Shown here: positions 1-7,543 of the stretch, piece by piece | How the letters are laid out: every line of letters starts with the position of its first letter | Position numbering within the stretch: position 1 is the stretch's first letter | NCBI GenBank assembly: GCA_002505355.1 | Contig: DAUW01000070.1 | Location: forward strand, 1,400-18,628 | Direction: 5' to 3' | Length of the DNA stretch: 17,229 nt | Origin: Euryarchaeota archaeon UBA229 | Lineage (GTDB): Archaea > Thermoplasmatota > Poseidoniia > Poseidoniales > Poseidoniaceae | Notes under the pieces: model-generated | Told to the model about the DNA's origin: nothing | The model's input: only the letters and a program-made list of their open reading frames with translations | The model's database searches: none | Translations under genes and position numbers: made by a program

Positions 1-797
1 ATTATTTTTCCCGCAAGTTGGTTGATGCTAATTTCCTCCTGCGAGCCGATATTGAACACCTCTCCACTTGCTAAACTACGCAAACCAGCCCGAACAAAGC
101 CGTCGACCACATCATCGATCCAGGTAAAGCTGCGAGTTTGGCTTCCATTCCCGTGAATACTCAAAGACTTTGAATCTCGCATTTGTTGGAAAAACATCGC
201 AATTACTTGACCGTATTCGTCTCCACACAATCGAGGGCCGTAGGCGTTGAATGGCCTCACAATTACCACCTCTAAGCCTTCCCTAGCTGCGTGTTGACAG
301 GCCACTTCACCAAGGTATTTGCTGCCGCCGTATGAATGCCTCTGATGCTCTTTAGGGTCGGTAAATACCATTGCGTCGCCGTCTGTTAATGGTTGGGTAA
401 GTGGCTCGCCAAACGCTTCAGGTGAGGAGGCAAAAACATACTTTGCGTCATTAGCCATGGCCAACTCTAGCGTCCGTAGTGTGCCGTTGATGTTGACGTC
501 AATCACTGAATGAGCGGCCTCATGAAACCATTTGGTACCATTTACTGCAGCTAAATGATAAACAAGGTCTAAACCACCCAATTTGTCAACACATGCATCT
601 AAATCATCGACGTCGCGCACGTCACCGACAATCAAGGTAAACCTGTCATGGTCAATTATTGACTGTAAATTGGCTTCTGCACCACGAAACAGCGAATCCA
701 ACGCAACTACTTCATGTCCAAAATATATCAGTGACTCACAAAGGGATGACCCAATAAAACCTGCCCCTCCAGTGACTAGAATCCTCATTCCAGACAT
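1..797 (-). CDS. NAD-dependent sugar epimerase/dehydratase (extended SDR), C-terminus cut by window edge
   Basis: This is the N-terminal ~265 residues of a cytosolic nucleotide-sugar epimerase or dehydratase; the C-terminus lies beyond the left edge. Visible motifs are the NAD-binding GGAGFIG loop (G10, G13, G16), an acidic residue closing the second strand (D34, favouring NAD over NADP), the LAAVNGT stretch, a VFASSPEAFG segment carrying the catalytic Ser, the YxxxK pair as YGGSK (Y156, K160), and RPFNAYGPR after it. This pattern resembles UDP-glucuronate decarboxylase, dTDP-glucose dehydratase and UDP-glucose epimerase relatives; the exact substrate cannot be read from sequence. The usual role is making activated sugars for glycans or surface glycoproteins. 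The ATG at 797 lies one base after the stop of the upstream AcnX gene (TAA-C-ATG), so the two are probably co-transcribed and translationally coupled. An ATG at 788 is an alternative start. Confidence 0.9.
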   Translation of the reverse strand, partial: MSGMRILVTGGAGFIGSSLCESLIYFGHEVVALDSLFRGAEANLQSIIDHDRFTLIVGDVRDVDDLDACVDKLGGLDLVYHLAAVNGTKWFHEAAHSVIDVNINGTLRTLELAMANDAKYVFASSPEAFGEPLTQPLTDGDAMVFTDPKEHQRHSYGGSKYLGEVACQHAAREGLEVVIVRPFNAYGPRLCGDEYGQVIAMFFQQMRDSKSLSIHGNGSQTRSFTWIDDVVDGFVRAGLRSLASGEVFNIGSQEEISINQLAGKI

Positions 798-798
798 G

Positions 799-2598
799 TT
801 AATCTGCCCGCTCCAAGACTGATATAGTGACCTTGTCTCCAACTTTGCGCATTTCAACTAAGTCTCCTGAGTTTATCGCCAAACAAGGGTCTTCAGCAAA
901 ACCGTGAGCGTACGGCAAATCCAGTAGAGAACAGGCTGGGATTGTTAAGGAGCAAATATCTCGATTAACAATTGCTTTTGGCCCTTTACCCGTGTAAATT
1001 AACCCCATCAACACATATGGTGCTACTGTTGAACCTGAGCCTTTCGGGTAAATCAAAATGGTATCTTCTACGGCTTGGCCGTCAAGCGGATGTCCTGTCT
1101 CCTCAATTACTCCAGTATCGCGATTAACATAACCGAGGTAAGTAATCGCAACATCAGTCGACATCGCTCGCCCAGTAACGGTGAAGTCATCTTGTGACGA
1201 CAAACCATTTCCGTGAGCGGTATAGCTCCCGGATTGGTGGGTTTTCGACGATTGGTGTTGAGGTTGTGCCTTTGTTGTAATCACTGGTCTTGCTCCAGCC
1301 GACAATAGTGGGTCAAAAGCGTGGGCAACACAGTCTTGAATAGTCATTACACTGGTTGGAATACGATTGAGGCCGCTGGTCAAATAATGCTCTGCTTTGA
1401 GAGAATTAGTCAGTAAATGATTGTAGTGCTGTCGATTATAAGGCGTCACCTCTGGACAGGTGTCTTGTAGTATTACTACACCTGCATCTTCCAATAATTC
1501 GATACTACCATCATCATGGGCAAGTTGGTAGTTTTCGCCACTAGTGAATAACCATAATCTGTTGTTGGGTATTTTCTGACCCATCTCAGCATATGACCGA
1601 ACCGCCGAAGCTGTTCGTCTAATCTCCTCTAGGCTAGCTTGCGGACAACCAATGACAATCAAATCAACCTGTCCCTGTGGCGCTAAATCGTGATACCGCT
1701 GATGAAGGTCCGTCTCCCCAAAGTCAAGCACTCCTGCCCAGCCTCGGTCTGGAGGTAACCATTGACCGTCTAGGTCCTTATCAAGCGGCGGGTCTGCACT
1801 GTGACCTTCAGCCCACAACATAGGACAGCCATAATTTGCTGCGGCAGCCGTGAGTGCTTTCTTTGCCGCAAATGAAATATTGTCTGGCAGTCCCCTAATC
1901 AGGGGCATCGGGCCCCAAGACAAATCCCAGTCTGGCCGCACCTGTTTCCCGATCCAGTCACCAAGAATTGACCAATCAGCTAGTTCGTTTAGTTGGCAAG
2001 AAACATTGACGAGAATATTTGGCATTCGATTTGCAGGAAGATGAAGACCCCACCTTGGTGCGTAGCCGGTCAACGCAGTTGCTAGAGCAGAAAGACCTGA
2101 TTCTCGATTAGTAACTAACGAGGTCCAAGAATTTGAAAAGCATACGGCATTTGATTCTGCCCATGAAGCCACTCCTGATGGAATTTCTATTCCACGGTCG
2201 TAAGGTGTGCAAGACAGCGTCGCTTCGATTCCAAGCCTCTCATAAGCGTGAATGATTTCAAATTGCTGTTCAAGAAAATCTGGCCAATCTATGTCCATTT
2301 CTTCCATTTTTGCTTTATCACAACCTGCTGAGTTTAGGGTAGTTGTTATAGCAACTTTCCCGTCCTTATCATCCGATAAGTCGGATAGAAAACGACGCAG
2401 ACCGTGACCACCGGTGATTACTGATACACCAGAGACGTGCGCATTGTCGACTTCGATGAATCCATCTGCATCAGCTATTACTGCTAAATCAACAACCAGC
2501 CTAGCAGCTTTTTGCCGCGTCTTACCTTCCTTACCGGCAAGTTGTGCGGCCAGCCTTTCGGGTAAGTCCATGCCACTACGGCAGACCTTCTCTCTCAT
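799..2598 (-). CDS. Aconitase X with large and small domains fused; probable phosphomevalonate dehydratase
   Basis: 599 residues. Residues ~1-430 match the AcnX catalytic (DUF521) family: AHVSG (53-57), TTTLNSAGCD (85-94), SCTPY (129-133), SWAESNAV (145-152), GCPQ (317-320), LFTSGENY, DTCPE (379-383) and a closing NSLKAEHYL. C130, C318 and C381 sit where the family's iron-sulfur ligands are expected. A hydrophilic Gln/Ser/His linker (~440-470) joins this to a swivel (DUF126) domain, ~471-599, with the GSGSTVAPYVLMG signature (520-532). Known archaeal AcnX enzymes dehydrate (R)-5-phosphomevalonate to trans-anhydromevalonate phosphate in the modified mevalonate pathway and usually consist of two subunits; bacterial one-chain relatives can be cis-3-hydroxyproline dehydratases. 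Phosphomevalonate is the preferred substrate because of the archaeal setting, which is an inference. The gene leads a two-gene minus-strand unit with the sugar epimerase. Confidence 0.9.
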   Translation of the reverse strand: MREKVCRSGMDLPERLAAQLAGKEGKTRQKAARLVVDLAVIADADGFIEVDNAHVSGVSVITGGHGLRRFLSDLSDDKDGKVAITTTLNSAGCDKAKMEEMDIDWPDFLEQQFEIIHAYERLGIEATLSCTPYDRGIEIPSGVASWAESNAVCFSNSWTSLVTNRESGLSALATALTGYAPRWGLHLPANRMPNILVNVSCQLNELADWSILGDWIGKQVRPDWDLSWGPMPLIRGLPDNISFAAKKALTAAAANYGCPMLWAEGHSADPPLDKDLDGQWLPPDRGWAGVLDFGETDLHQRYHDLAPQGQVDLIVIGCPQASLEEIRRTASAVRSYAEMGQKIPNNRLWLFTSGENYQLAHDDGSIELLEDAGVVILQDTCPEVTPYNRQHYNHLLTNSLKAEHYLTSGLNRIPTSVMTIQDCVAHAFDPLLSAGARPVITTKAQPQHQSSKTHQSGSYTAHGNGLSSQDDFTVTGRAMSTDVAITYLGYVNRDTGVIEETGHPLDGQAVEDTILIYPKGSGSTVAPYVLMGLIYTGKGPKAIVNRDICSLTIPACSLLDLPYAHGFAEDPCLAINSGDLVEMRKVGDKVTISVLERAD

Positions 2599-2677
2599 GA
2601 ACTAAACCCCTATCAGATTACACTAGCCTCTATTTCAACCGGAAGTTTTGATATCTTTGAGGTTTAGAGGTATCATC
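2599..2677. promoter_or_regulatory. Divergent spacer between AcnX gene and surface-protein gene
   Basis: This 79-base AT-rich spacer must hold the start signals for both the minus-strand AcnX unit and the plus-strand surface protein. I could not place a convincing BRE/TATA pair for either direction: TATTTCAA near 2631 and GATATC near 2650 are only weak candidates. Confidence 0.3.
2667..2671 (+). promoter_or_regulatory. Shine-Dalgarno site GAGGT deciding the start of the surface protein
   Basis: GAGGT is complementary to the usual 16S rRNA 3' end and is followed by six bases and then the ATG at 2678. The reading frame stays open upstream to a TTG at 2648, but the ribosome site and the ordinary MSDTPEYDD-type N-terminus favour 2678. 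Confidence 0.55.
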
Positions 2678-4897
2678 ATGTCTGATACTCCCGAATATGA
2701 TGACGTTAGTCCTATCGCAGGCGAACCTGCTCTAACTCGGCCAACCAAAAACGTCCCACCCTTGGACGGTGGCACCAGCAAATTATCAACCCATCAACCG
2801 AAAAAGGCAAATCGTTCAACAATAGTAAGGACAATACAGAGTCTGACTATTATTGCCGCCCTGTTACTTTCGGTCTATTCATTTACTGTACTTGAGGCGC
2901 TGGATCAAACTACCGGTGGGACAAGTGAGGATGCTGCTGAGATACTAGTGCGGACGGAAGGTCGTGAGGCCGATCATATCTGCATTGCTGGTGGCGCTGA
3001 TATCCTGATTGGCAGTGACGCAAACAATAACGGTATACTTGAGGAGACTGAAGTGACTTCCACAACTAGATTATGTCATGGTGAAACGGGATTATCCGGC
3101 CCTCGCGGTGCGAGTGGAATTATTGGCGAGACGGGATATACCAGTTTGATATCTACCACGATAGTGGCACCAGGTAACGAGTCATGTACGTTTGGTGGTA
3201 TACTAATCGCCTCAGGAATTGATACAAACACGAATGAAATTTTGGATGTGGATGAGGTTGTTGATGCTGAGTTGGTTTGCGATGGAGTTGTTGGAACCAA
3301 CGGCAATGCTGGTCAGGATGGCACCAGTGGACATAGTGCATTAGTTGAGCGTGTGCCCCCACCAAGGCACCTTTGTAGCAACGGATTTGTCATCAATTTT
3401 GGTGTTGATAACGGTCACGGAAACGGTGTGGCAGATGATGCGATTATGCACGATGATGAGGTAGTTGAATCGCTAAAAATCTGCAGCGAACCACTAAATC
3501 ACGGCCCTGTTTCCGATTTTAGTTCAGGCATCACAAACAGTTTCTCCAACCAATGCTCAAACTATGCTTGGTCAGTCACCCAATCTGTAGCAGTAACCGC
3601 AGGTAGTAATGGTCTATCTGGTTGTGAACTATGGATTAGCCATGGCAATCAGGATTCAGCAACCCTGCTACTTGACATCAATCCCGGAAGCGGCGACTCA
3701 AGCCCCGGATTACACCTTGGTTTTAACAAAATAAATCTTGATGACGAGGAACTATGGTTATTTGATGCTGATAGCGGGGTAAATGGTCGTGAGTTGTGGG
3801 TCAGCAACCTGACACAAAGCGGAACACTGCAACTCACTGGGTATAGCGGTGATGGCATTCTACCTGATTCTGTTCACACTACCTGGATGGGTGGATTTAT
3901 TTTTTCTGACTCAAATTTTGACTTTATGTGGACTGACGGCATTAGCATGTACAATTTGTTTGACGCTCCGTTCATTGGTTTAGCTGAACAGATTCTTTTA
4001 GATCCCTTACAGGCAAAGATTTCATCACATCAGGATACACATTTTGCGGTCAGCGACTCTGGCCTGTGGTTCTCGGGAATCCACGATGACTTTGGGTTTG
4101 AGATGCATCACTTAAGTAACGCTGGGGACTTAACAACGTGGGACCTGAATAATTTTGAGGACAGTTCACCAATGCCTATTTTACCACTGGGTGATAGTGC
4201 AGTTGCGGTCGCTGATGACGGTATTAATGGCCGCCAACTCGTTGAATTGACCACCTCTGGCAGCTATAATTGGCTAACGAGCATGTCGTTGCAGAGTAAT
4301 GGCAATCCGCCAACCTCGGTAGGGGAAAATCTTGGACTAAACCTCTTGGGTGACAGGATAATTTTTGACGCTCAAATTACCAATGTCGACCCAACGGTGT
4401 GGAGTTATGACCTACCTACTGCAACACTGACAGAATTATCATCATTGATTGTGGCGCCTGGTGAGCAGGTCGCGCCGGTAATTCTCGATGGACAAATTTG
4501 GTTTGATTGTATTACTGCCAACACGGCTGAAGAATTGTGTGTGAGCGATGGTACTACTGATGGCACCAAGGTGATTCATGAATTTCAGCCCGGACTAACC
4601 TCAGCTGAGATTAGAGGGTTAGCATCAACCGAAGGGCATTTGTTGATTATTGCCAATGGAGAAGATAATGGATTCGATACCGGACACTGTCTGTGGAGTG
4701 TTGATAGCGTAACCTATGAGACGCAGATTGTCTACGACCCGTGGACTGGTAGTGGCAACGATTCCGGAGCCGGCACATATGGCGCACTACTAAACAGCGA
4801 TGGTCTGATACTATTTGTCGCTGATAACGGCGTAAGTGGCCATGAATTACACATGTGGAGTTCCCTCAGCCTAACCGACGAGTGGTTGATATGGTAA
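2678..4897 (+). CDS. Membrane-anchored surface protein with Ca-loop/collagen-like modules and ELWxSDGT repeats
   Basis: 739 residues from the ATG at 2678. A polar, basic N-terminal segment (1-52) precedes one hydrophobic helix (~53-73, LTIIAALLLSVYSFTVL), which looks like a signal anchor with the rest outside the cell. Residues 101-269 hold three modules opened and closed by Cys; two contain EF-hand-like loops (from D114 and from D182) and the third is degenerate. Gly-X-Y stretches separate them (135-153 and 206-218). I associate this pattern with DUF7151-type domains. Residues ~295-739 form a region with ELW(I/V)S, ELCVSDGTTDGT (619-630) and NGRELWVS repeats, typical of ELWxSDGT beta-propeller-like surface proteins. 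No catalytic motif is recognised; adhesion or a structural role is possible but inferred. It ends one base short of the convergent trhO. Confidence 0.85.
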   Translation: MSDTPEYDDVSPIAGEPALTRPTKNVPPLDGGTSKLSTHQPKKANRSTIVRTIQSLTIIAALLLSVYSFTVLEALDQTTGGTSEDAAEILVRTEGREADHICIAGGADILIGSDANNNGILEETEVTSTTRLCHGETGLSGPRGASGIIGETGYTSLISTTIVAPGNESCTFGGILIASGIDTNTNEILDVDEVVDAELVCDGVVGTNGNAGQDGTSGHSALVERVPPPRHLCSNGFVINFGVDNGHGNGVADDAIMHDDEVVESLKICSEPLNHGPVSDFSSGITNSFSNQCSNYAWSVTQSVAVTAGSNGLSGCELWISHGNQDSATLLLDINPGSGDSSPGLHLGFNKINLDDEELWLFDADSGVNGRELWVSNLTQSGTLQLTGYSGDGILPDSVHTTWMGGFIFSDSNFDFMWTDGISMYNLFDAPFIGLAEQILLDPLQAKISSHQDTHFAVSDSGLWFSGIHDDFGFEMHHLSNAGDLTTWDLNNFEDSSPMPILPLGDSAVAVADDGINGRQLVELTTSGSYNWLTSMSLQSNGNPPTSVGENLGLNLLGDRIIFDAQITNVDPTVWSYDLPTATLTELSSLIVAPGEQVAPVILDGQIWFDCITANTAEELCVSDGTTDGTKVIHEFQPGLTSAEIRGLASTEGHLLIIANGEDNGFDTGHCLWSVDSVTYETQIVYDPWTGSGNDSGAGTYGALLNSDGLILFVADNGVSGHELHMWSSLSLTDEWLIW
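2978..3484 (+). repeat. Three Cys-bounded EF-loop modules spaced by Gly-X-Y tracts
   Basis: These are protein-level repeats at residues 101-133, 170-201 and 233-269 of the surface protein. Module 1 has DANNNGILEETE, with acidic or amide groups at loop positions 1, 3, 5 and 12 and Gly at 6, the canonical EF-hand loop. Module 2 has DTNTNEILDVDE, which keeps 1, 3, 5 and 12 but lacks Gly at 6. Module 3 is stretched and degenerate. Between modules lie about seven and about five Gly-X-Y triplets. Calcium binding is inferred from the loop pattern. Confidence 0.7.
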
Positions 4898-4898
4898 T

Positions 4899-5723
4899 TC
4901 ACTTCTTTTCTGCGCAATATGGACATGATTTGGCTAACACATAGTCCTCGCTTTCCTGCTCTTCAAGTAGCAGTGGTTCTCGACAGGCATAGCATTGTAC
5001 AACAGAGGTTTCTTCCAATTGTGGATTCACCGCCACTCGGCGATCAAAGACAAAGCAGTCACCGTTCCAGTAATCTCCTCCAACTTCTTCAAAGTAACCG
5101 AGGATACCACCTTTTAGTTGCTTAACATTGGAAAATCCTGCATCCATCATCACGACGCTGGCTTTCTCACAACGTATACCACCAGTGCAAAACATTACCA
5201 CCTGCTTATCCTTTAATTCATCATCCAATTCTCCAACTGCTCGGGGGAAGTCCCTGAATGAACGGATATCCAATTCAAGGGCGTTTTTGAAGGTCCCAAT
5301 TCGACATTCGTATTCATTGCGAGTATCAAGTATAATCACCTCATCTCCATCGTCAAGCAGTTGTTTAAAATCTGCTGGCGAGATTTCCTCACCAGTGTGT
5401 AACGCCGGCTTGATGTGGTTCATCCCCAACGAAATGATTTCTTTTTTTAAGCGAACATTCATCCGGCGGAACGGCTGATAATCTGAATAAGAAACCTTAA
5501 TTGGTATATTTTGAAAACGACTGTCGGCTTGCAAGAAACCCAGGTAAGAATCAATTGCTTCAGGACTGCCGGCAATGAAGAAATTGATACCTTCGTGGGC
5601 GAGTAAAATAGTTCCTTTTAGTCGCAAATCACGACAAACGTCGCGGAATGGTTGCTGTAGATTATTGCGGTCTGGCAAATCAACAAAACGATAGCCAGCT
5701 ATGTTGACTACCGAACCGGACAT
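4899..5723 (-). CDS. trhO: tRNA uridine(34) hydroxylase, rhodanese-family TrhO
   Basis: 274 residues, near the usual size for the YceA/TrhO family or slightly short. In bacteria TrhO hydroxylates wobble uridine-34 to 5-hydroxyuridine independently of the prephenate route. The N-terminal ferredoxin-like part carries LAHEGIN (41-47). A rhodanese domain follows (~113-220), with LDTRNEYE and the active loop CTGGIRCEK, whose catalytic Cys is C179; C185 is also conserved in the family. GDCFVFDRRV (221-230) is a further signature, and a C-terminal CYAC (244-247) plus CPYC (267-270) pair probably binds zinc. It is last in a minus-strand cluster, 39 bases after nadE, and converges with the surface-protein gene with one base between stops. 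The family is mainly bacterial, so lateral acquisition is plausible. Identity is secure; activity in this host is inferred. Confidence 0.94.
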   Translation of the reverse strand: MSGSVVNIAGYRFVDLPDRNNLQQPFRDVCRDLRLKGTILLAHEGINFFIAGSPEAIDSYLGFLQADSRFQNIPIKVSYSDYQPFRRMNVRLKKEIISLGMNHIKPALHTGEEISPADFKQLLDDGDEVIILDTRNEYECRIGTFKNALELDIRSFRDFPRAVGELDDELKDKQVVMFCTGGIRCEKASVVMMDAGFSNVKQLKGGILGYFEEVGGDYWNGDCFVFDRRVAVNPQLEETSVVQCYACREPLLLEEQESEDYVLAKSCPYCAEKK

Positions 5724-5742
5724 GGTTGAAGGTATGGCAGTT

Positions 5743-5752
5743 GATTTTTATG
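5743..5752 (-). promoter_or_regulatory. Possible weak TATA element before trhO
   Basis: Read on the minus strand this is CATAAAAATC, centred about 24 bases before the trhO ATG. That is the distance expected for a leaderless archaeal transcript. It lies in the 39-base nadE-trhO gap, where no good ribosome site is visible. It may be chance AT richness. Confidence 0.28.
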
Positions 5753-5762
5753 ACCATCGAAA

Positions 5763-7538
5763 TCAAATGCGCCAATCATGCTTAGATGCTAATGGCCGGC
5801 GCCAGCCTTGCCCGAAGGCTTTGCTGGTGACTCTTGGTGCTGGTGACATTTGCCAGCGTTTGTGTTCATTACGTTCTAGTCGTCTTAGTACATCAACTAC
5901 CACCTGCCGTTGATACCCTAAAGCAACAATATCATCGGCATCCTTAGTCTGCTCGATGTGTAAGCGTAAGATTTCATCGAGCACATCATAGGGTGGAAGT
6001 GAATCCTCATCTTTCTGATCTGGGGCTAATTCAGCAGAAGGAGGTTTAGTCAGTGTTGATTGGTTTACTGGAGGGGATTTTTGCTGTTGTAGAGCCCGTT
6101 GATTGAAGATTTCCGCAAGAGCATAAACTTGCATCTTGTACAAGTCGCCTAGTGGCGTGTAGCCTCCAGCCATATCTCCGTATAATGTGCAGTAACCCTG
6201 AGCGAGTTCAGACTTATTTCCGGTTGCGATTGCCATACGGTTCTGCGCATTGGCGTGAGCCATGACAATTATTCCACGCAGTCGCGATTGTATATTTTCT
6301 GAAGCCACCGGGTTACCATCGGCTAACACCTCGCCTATCCGACCTTCCAATTCCACATGCATCCCGTCAATCGGTTCAATCTTGAGCTCCATGCCGAGAG
6401 ACTCAGCAGTATACTTGGCATCGTCTAGCGAATGTTGAGACGAGAACCTACTAGGCATAGCAATGCCTAGAACATTACTTGGCCCAACTGCGGCACAAGC
6501 AACGCATGCAGCCACTGCTGAATCGATGCCCCCAGACAGTCCCAATACGATTTGCTTAATGCCGGATTTGCGACAATAGTCGGCAAGACCGGTGATTACT
6601 GCATCTGTAATATCCTCAATTATCGCCGTGGCATCTTCTTGACCATCAGACTTGTCGCTGAGAAACTTGAGTTCATCATTACCGATTAGTAACGCATCAT
6701 TGCCCTTCATTGCTAGCCACCGGCAGCCTTCCGGGTTGTCCAAATCTACCAACAAAACCCCTTCCTGCCACGCTGGAGCAATTACAACTCTACCATCTGG
6801 CCAAGCAGCTAAGGAACATCCGTCGAATAGTAGATCATCGTTGCCGCCAACCTGATTCGCCAACAAAAAGGGGTGTTGCAGCACTTCTGCTGCGGTTCGA
6901 CAGACTCTAATTCTGGAACCAACCTTGTCTGCGTGATAAGGTGATGCTGAGAGGTTAACTGTCGCATCCAGCGAAATCCCTTGGCGACCCCACTCCGCTA
7001 AACTAGCAATTGGGTCTTGACCATATGTTGAGGGAGTCAATCCTGCTGCTTGCCATGCATCCTCACAAATTGTCACGCCTAGGTCAACCTCGCCAATTGA
7101 TCGGCAGATACCCGAGCGATTAGCTGGAGAGAAATACCGGGTCTCATCGAATACATCATAACTTGGTAATAATTGCTTTTTTGCTACTACCCGGTTGGTA
7201 TTTTCACCATTTGGCGCAGCGTATAGGTTTCCTGCGCGCACCACGCCGTTAGCTGGCAACTGACGGTCATGCTCCGGAGGTATTGGGGTGCCAACCAATA
7301 ACGGTATGCCGACGTCCAACGCCTTCGCTGTCGCATAAGATGACGTAATGAAGTCGGGTTGTAACAGCAAATCTCGTGGCGGATATCCACATACTGCTAA
7401 TTCGGTAGCAACTGCCATGCAGGCACCGTTATCCTTTGCTAGAGTGGCTAAGGATTCCAAGCGCCTAGCATTGCCAACTAGATCTCCAATCGTCGAATCT
7501 ATTTGCAGCAAGCCGATAATTCTAGACAAAAAACTCAC
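5763..7538 (-). CDS. nadE: Glutamine-dependent NAD+ synthetase
   Basis: 591 residues. It converts nicotinic acid adenine dinucleotide to NAD with ATP, using ammonia released from glutamine. The N-terminal nitrilase-type glutaminase domain (~5-290) shows the triad E46 (ATELAVCGYPP), K121 (KQLLPSYDVFDE) and C158 (VTICEDAW). The synthetase domain (~300-591) has the P-loop SGGIDS (335-340), ATGNKSELAQGY (438-449), YGDMAGGYTPLGDLYK, TKPPSAEL and a closing KRWQMSP segment, so both domains are complete. The start is GTG at 7538, five bases after the stop of the 1720-residue surface-protein gene and without a clear ribosome site, so translation may be coupled to that gene. This two-domain form is common in bacteria, whereas many archaea have the shorter ammonia-dependent enzyme. 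Confidence 0.97.
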   Translation of the reverse strand: MSFLSRIIGLLQIDSTIGDLVGNARRLESLATLAKDNGACMAVATELAVCGYPPRDLLLQPDFITSSYATAKALDVGIPLLVGTPIPPEHDRQLPANGVVRAGNLYAAPNGENTNRVVAKKQLLPSYDVFDETRYFSPANRSGICRSIGEVDLGVTICEDAWQAAGLTPSTYGQDPIASLAEWGRQGISLDATVNLSASPYHADKVGSRIRVCRTAAEVLQHPFLLANQVGGNDDLLFDGCSLAAWPDGRVVIAPAWQEGVLLVDLDNPEGCRWLAMKGNDALLIGNDELKFLSDKSDGQEDATAIIEDITDAVITGLADYCRKSGIKQIVLGLSGGIDSAVAACVACAAVGPSNVLGIAMPSRFSSQHSLDDAKYTAESLGMELKIEPIDGMHVELEGRIGEVLADGNPVASENIQSRLRGIIVMAHANAQNRMAIATGNKSELAQGYCTLYGDMAGGYTPLGDLYKMQVYALAEIFNQRALQQQKSPPVNQSTLTKPPSAELAPDQKDEDSLPPYDVLDEILRLHIEQTKDADDIVALGYQRQVVVDVLRRLERNEHKRWQMSPAPRVTSKAFGQGWRRPLASKHDWRI

Positions 7539-7543
7539 CGTGG

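Noticed and set aside
583..822. Small plus-strand open frame opposite the epimerase
   Set aside because: It lies wholly antisense to well-supported coding sequence and has no family-like motif; it is a shadow frame.
799..2598. Classical aconitase or isopropylmalate isomerase
   Set aside because: The motifs (CTPY, GCPQ, DTC, GSGSTVAPY) and the domain order are those of the AcnX family, not of the long aconitase or LeuC/LeuD families.
2648..2677. Extended N-terminus of the surface protein from TTG 2648
   Set aside because: GAGGT at 2667-2671 positions the ribosome for ATG 2678, and the extra ten residues look like translated leader.
2978..3484. Phage tail fibre because of the Gly-X-Y tracts
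   Set aside because: A signal-anchor helix and Cys/calcium modules precede and interleave the tracts, and no phage genes are nearby.
4898..4912. T-rich stretch after the surface-protein stop as an archaeal terminator
   Set aside because: It is short, interrupted by C, and part of the trhO coding end; the evidence is too weak to list.
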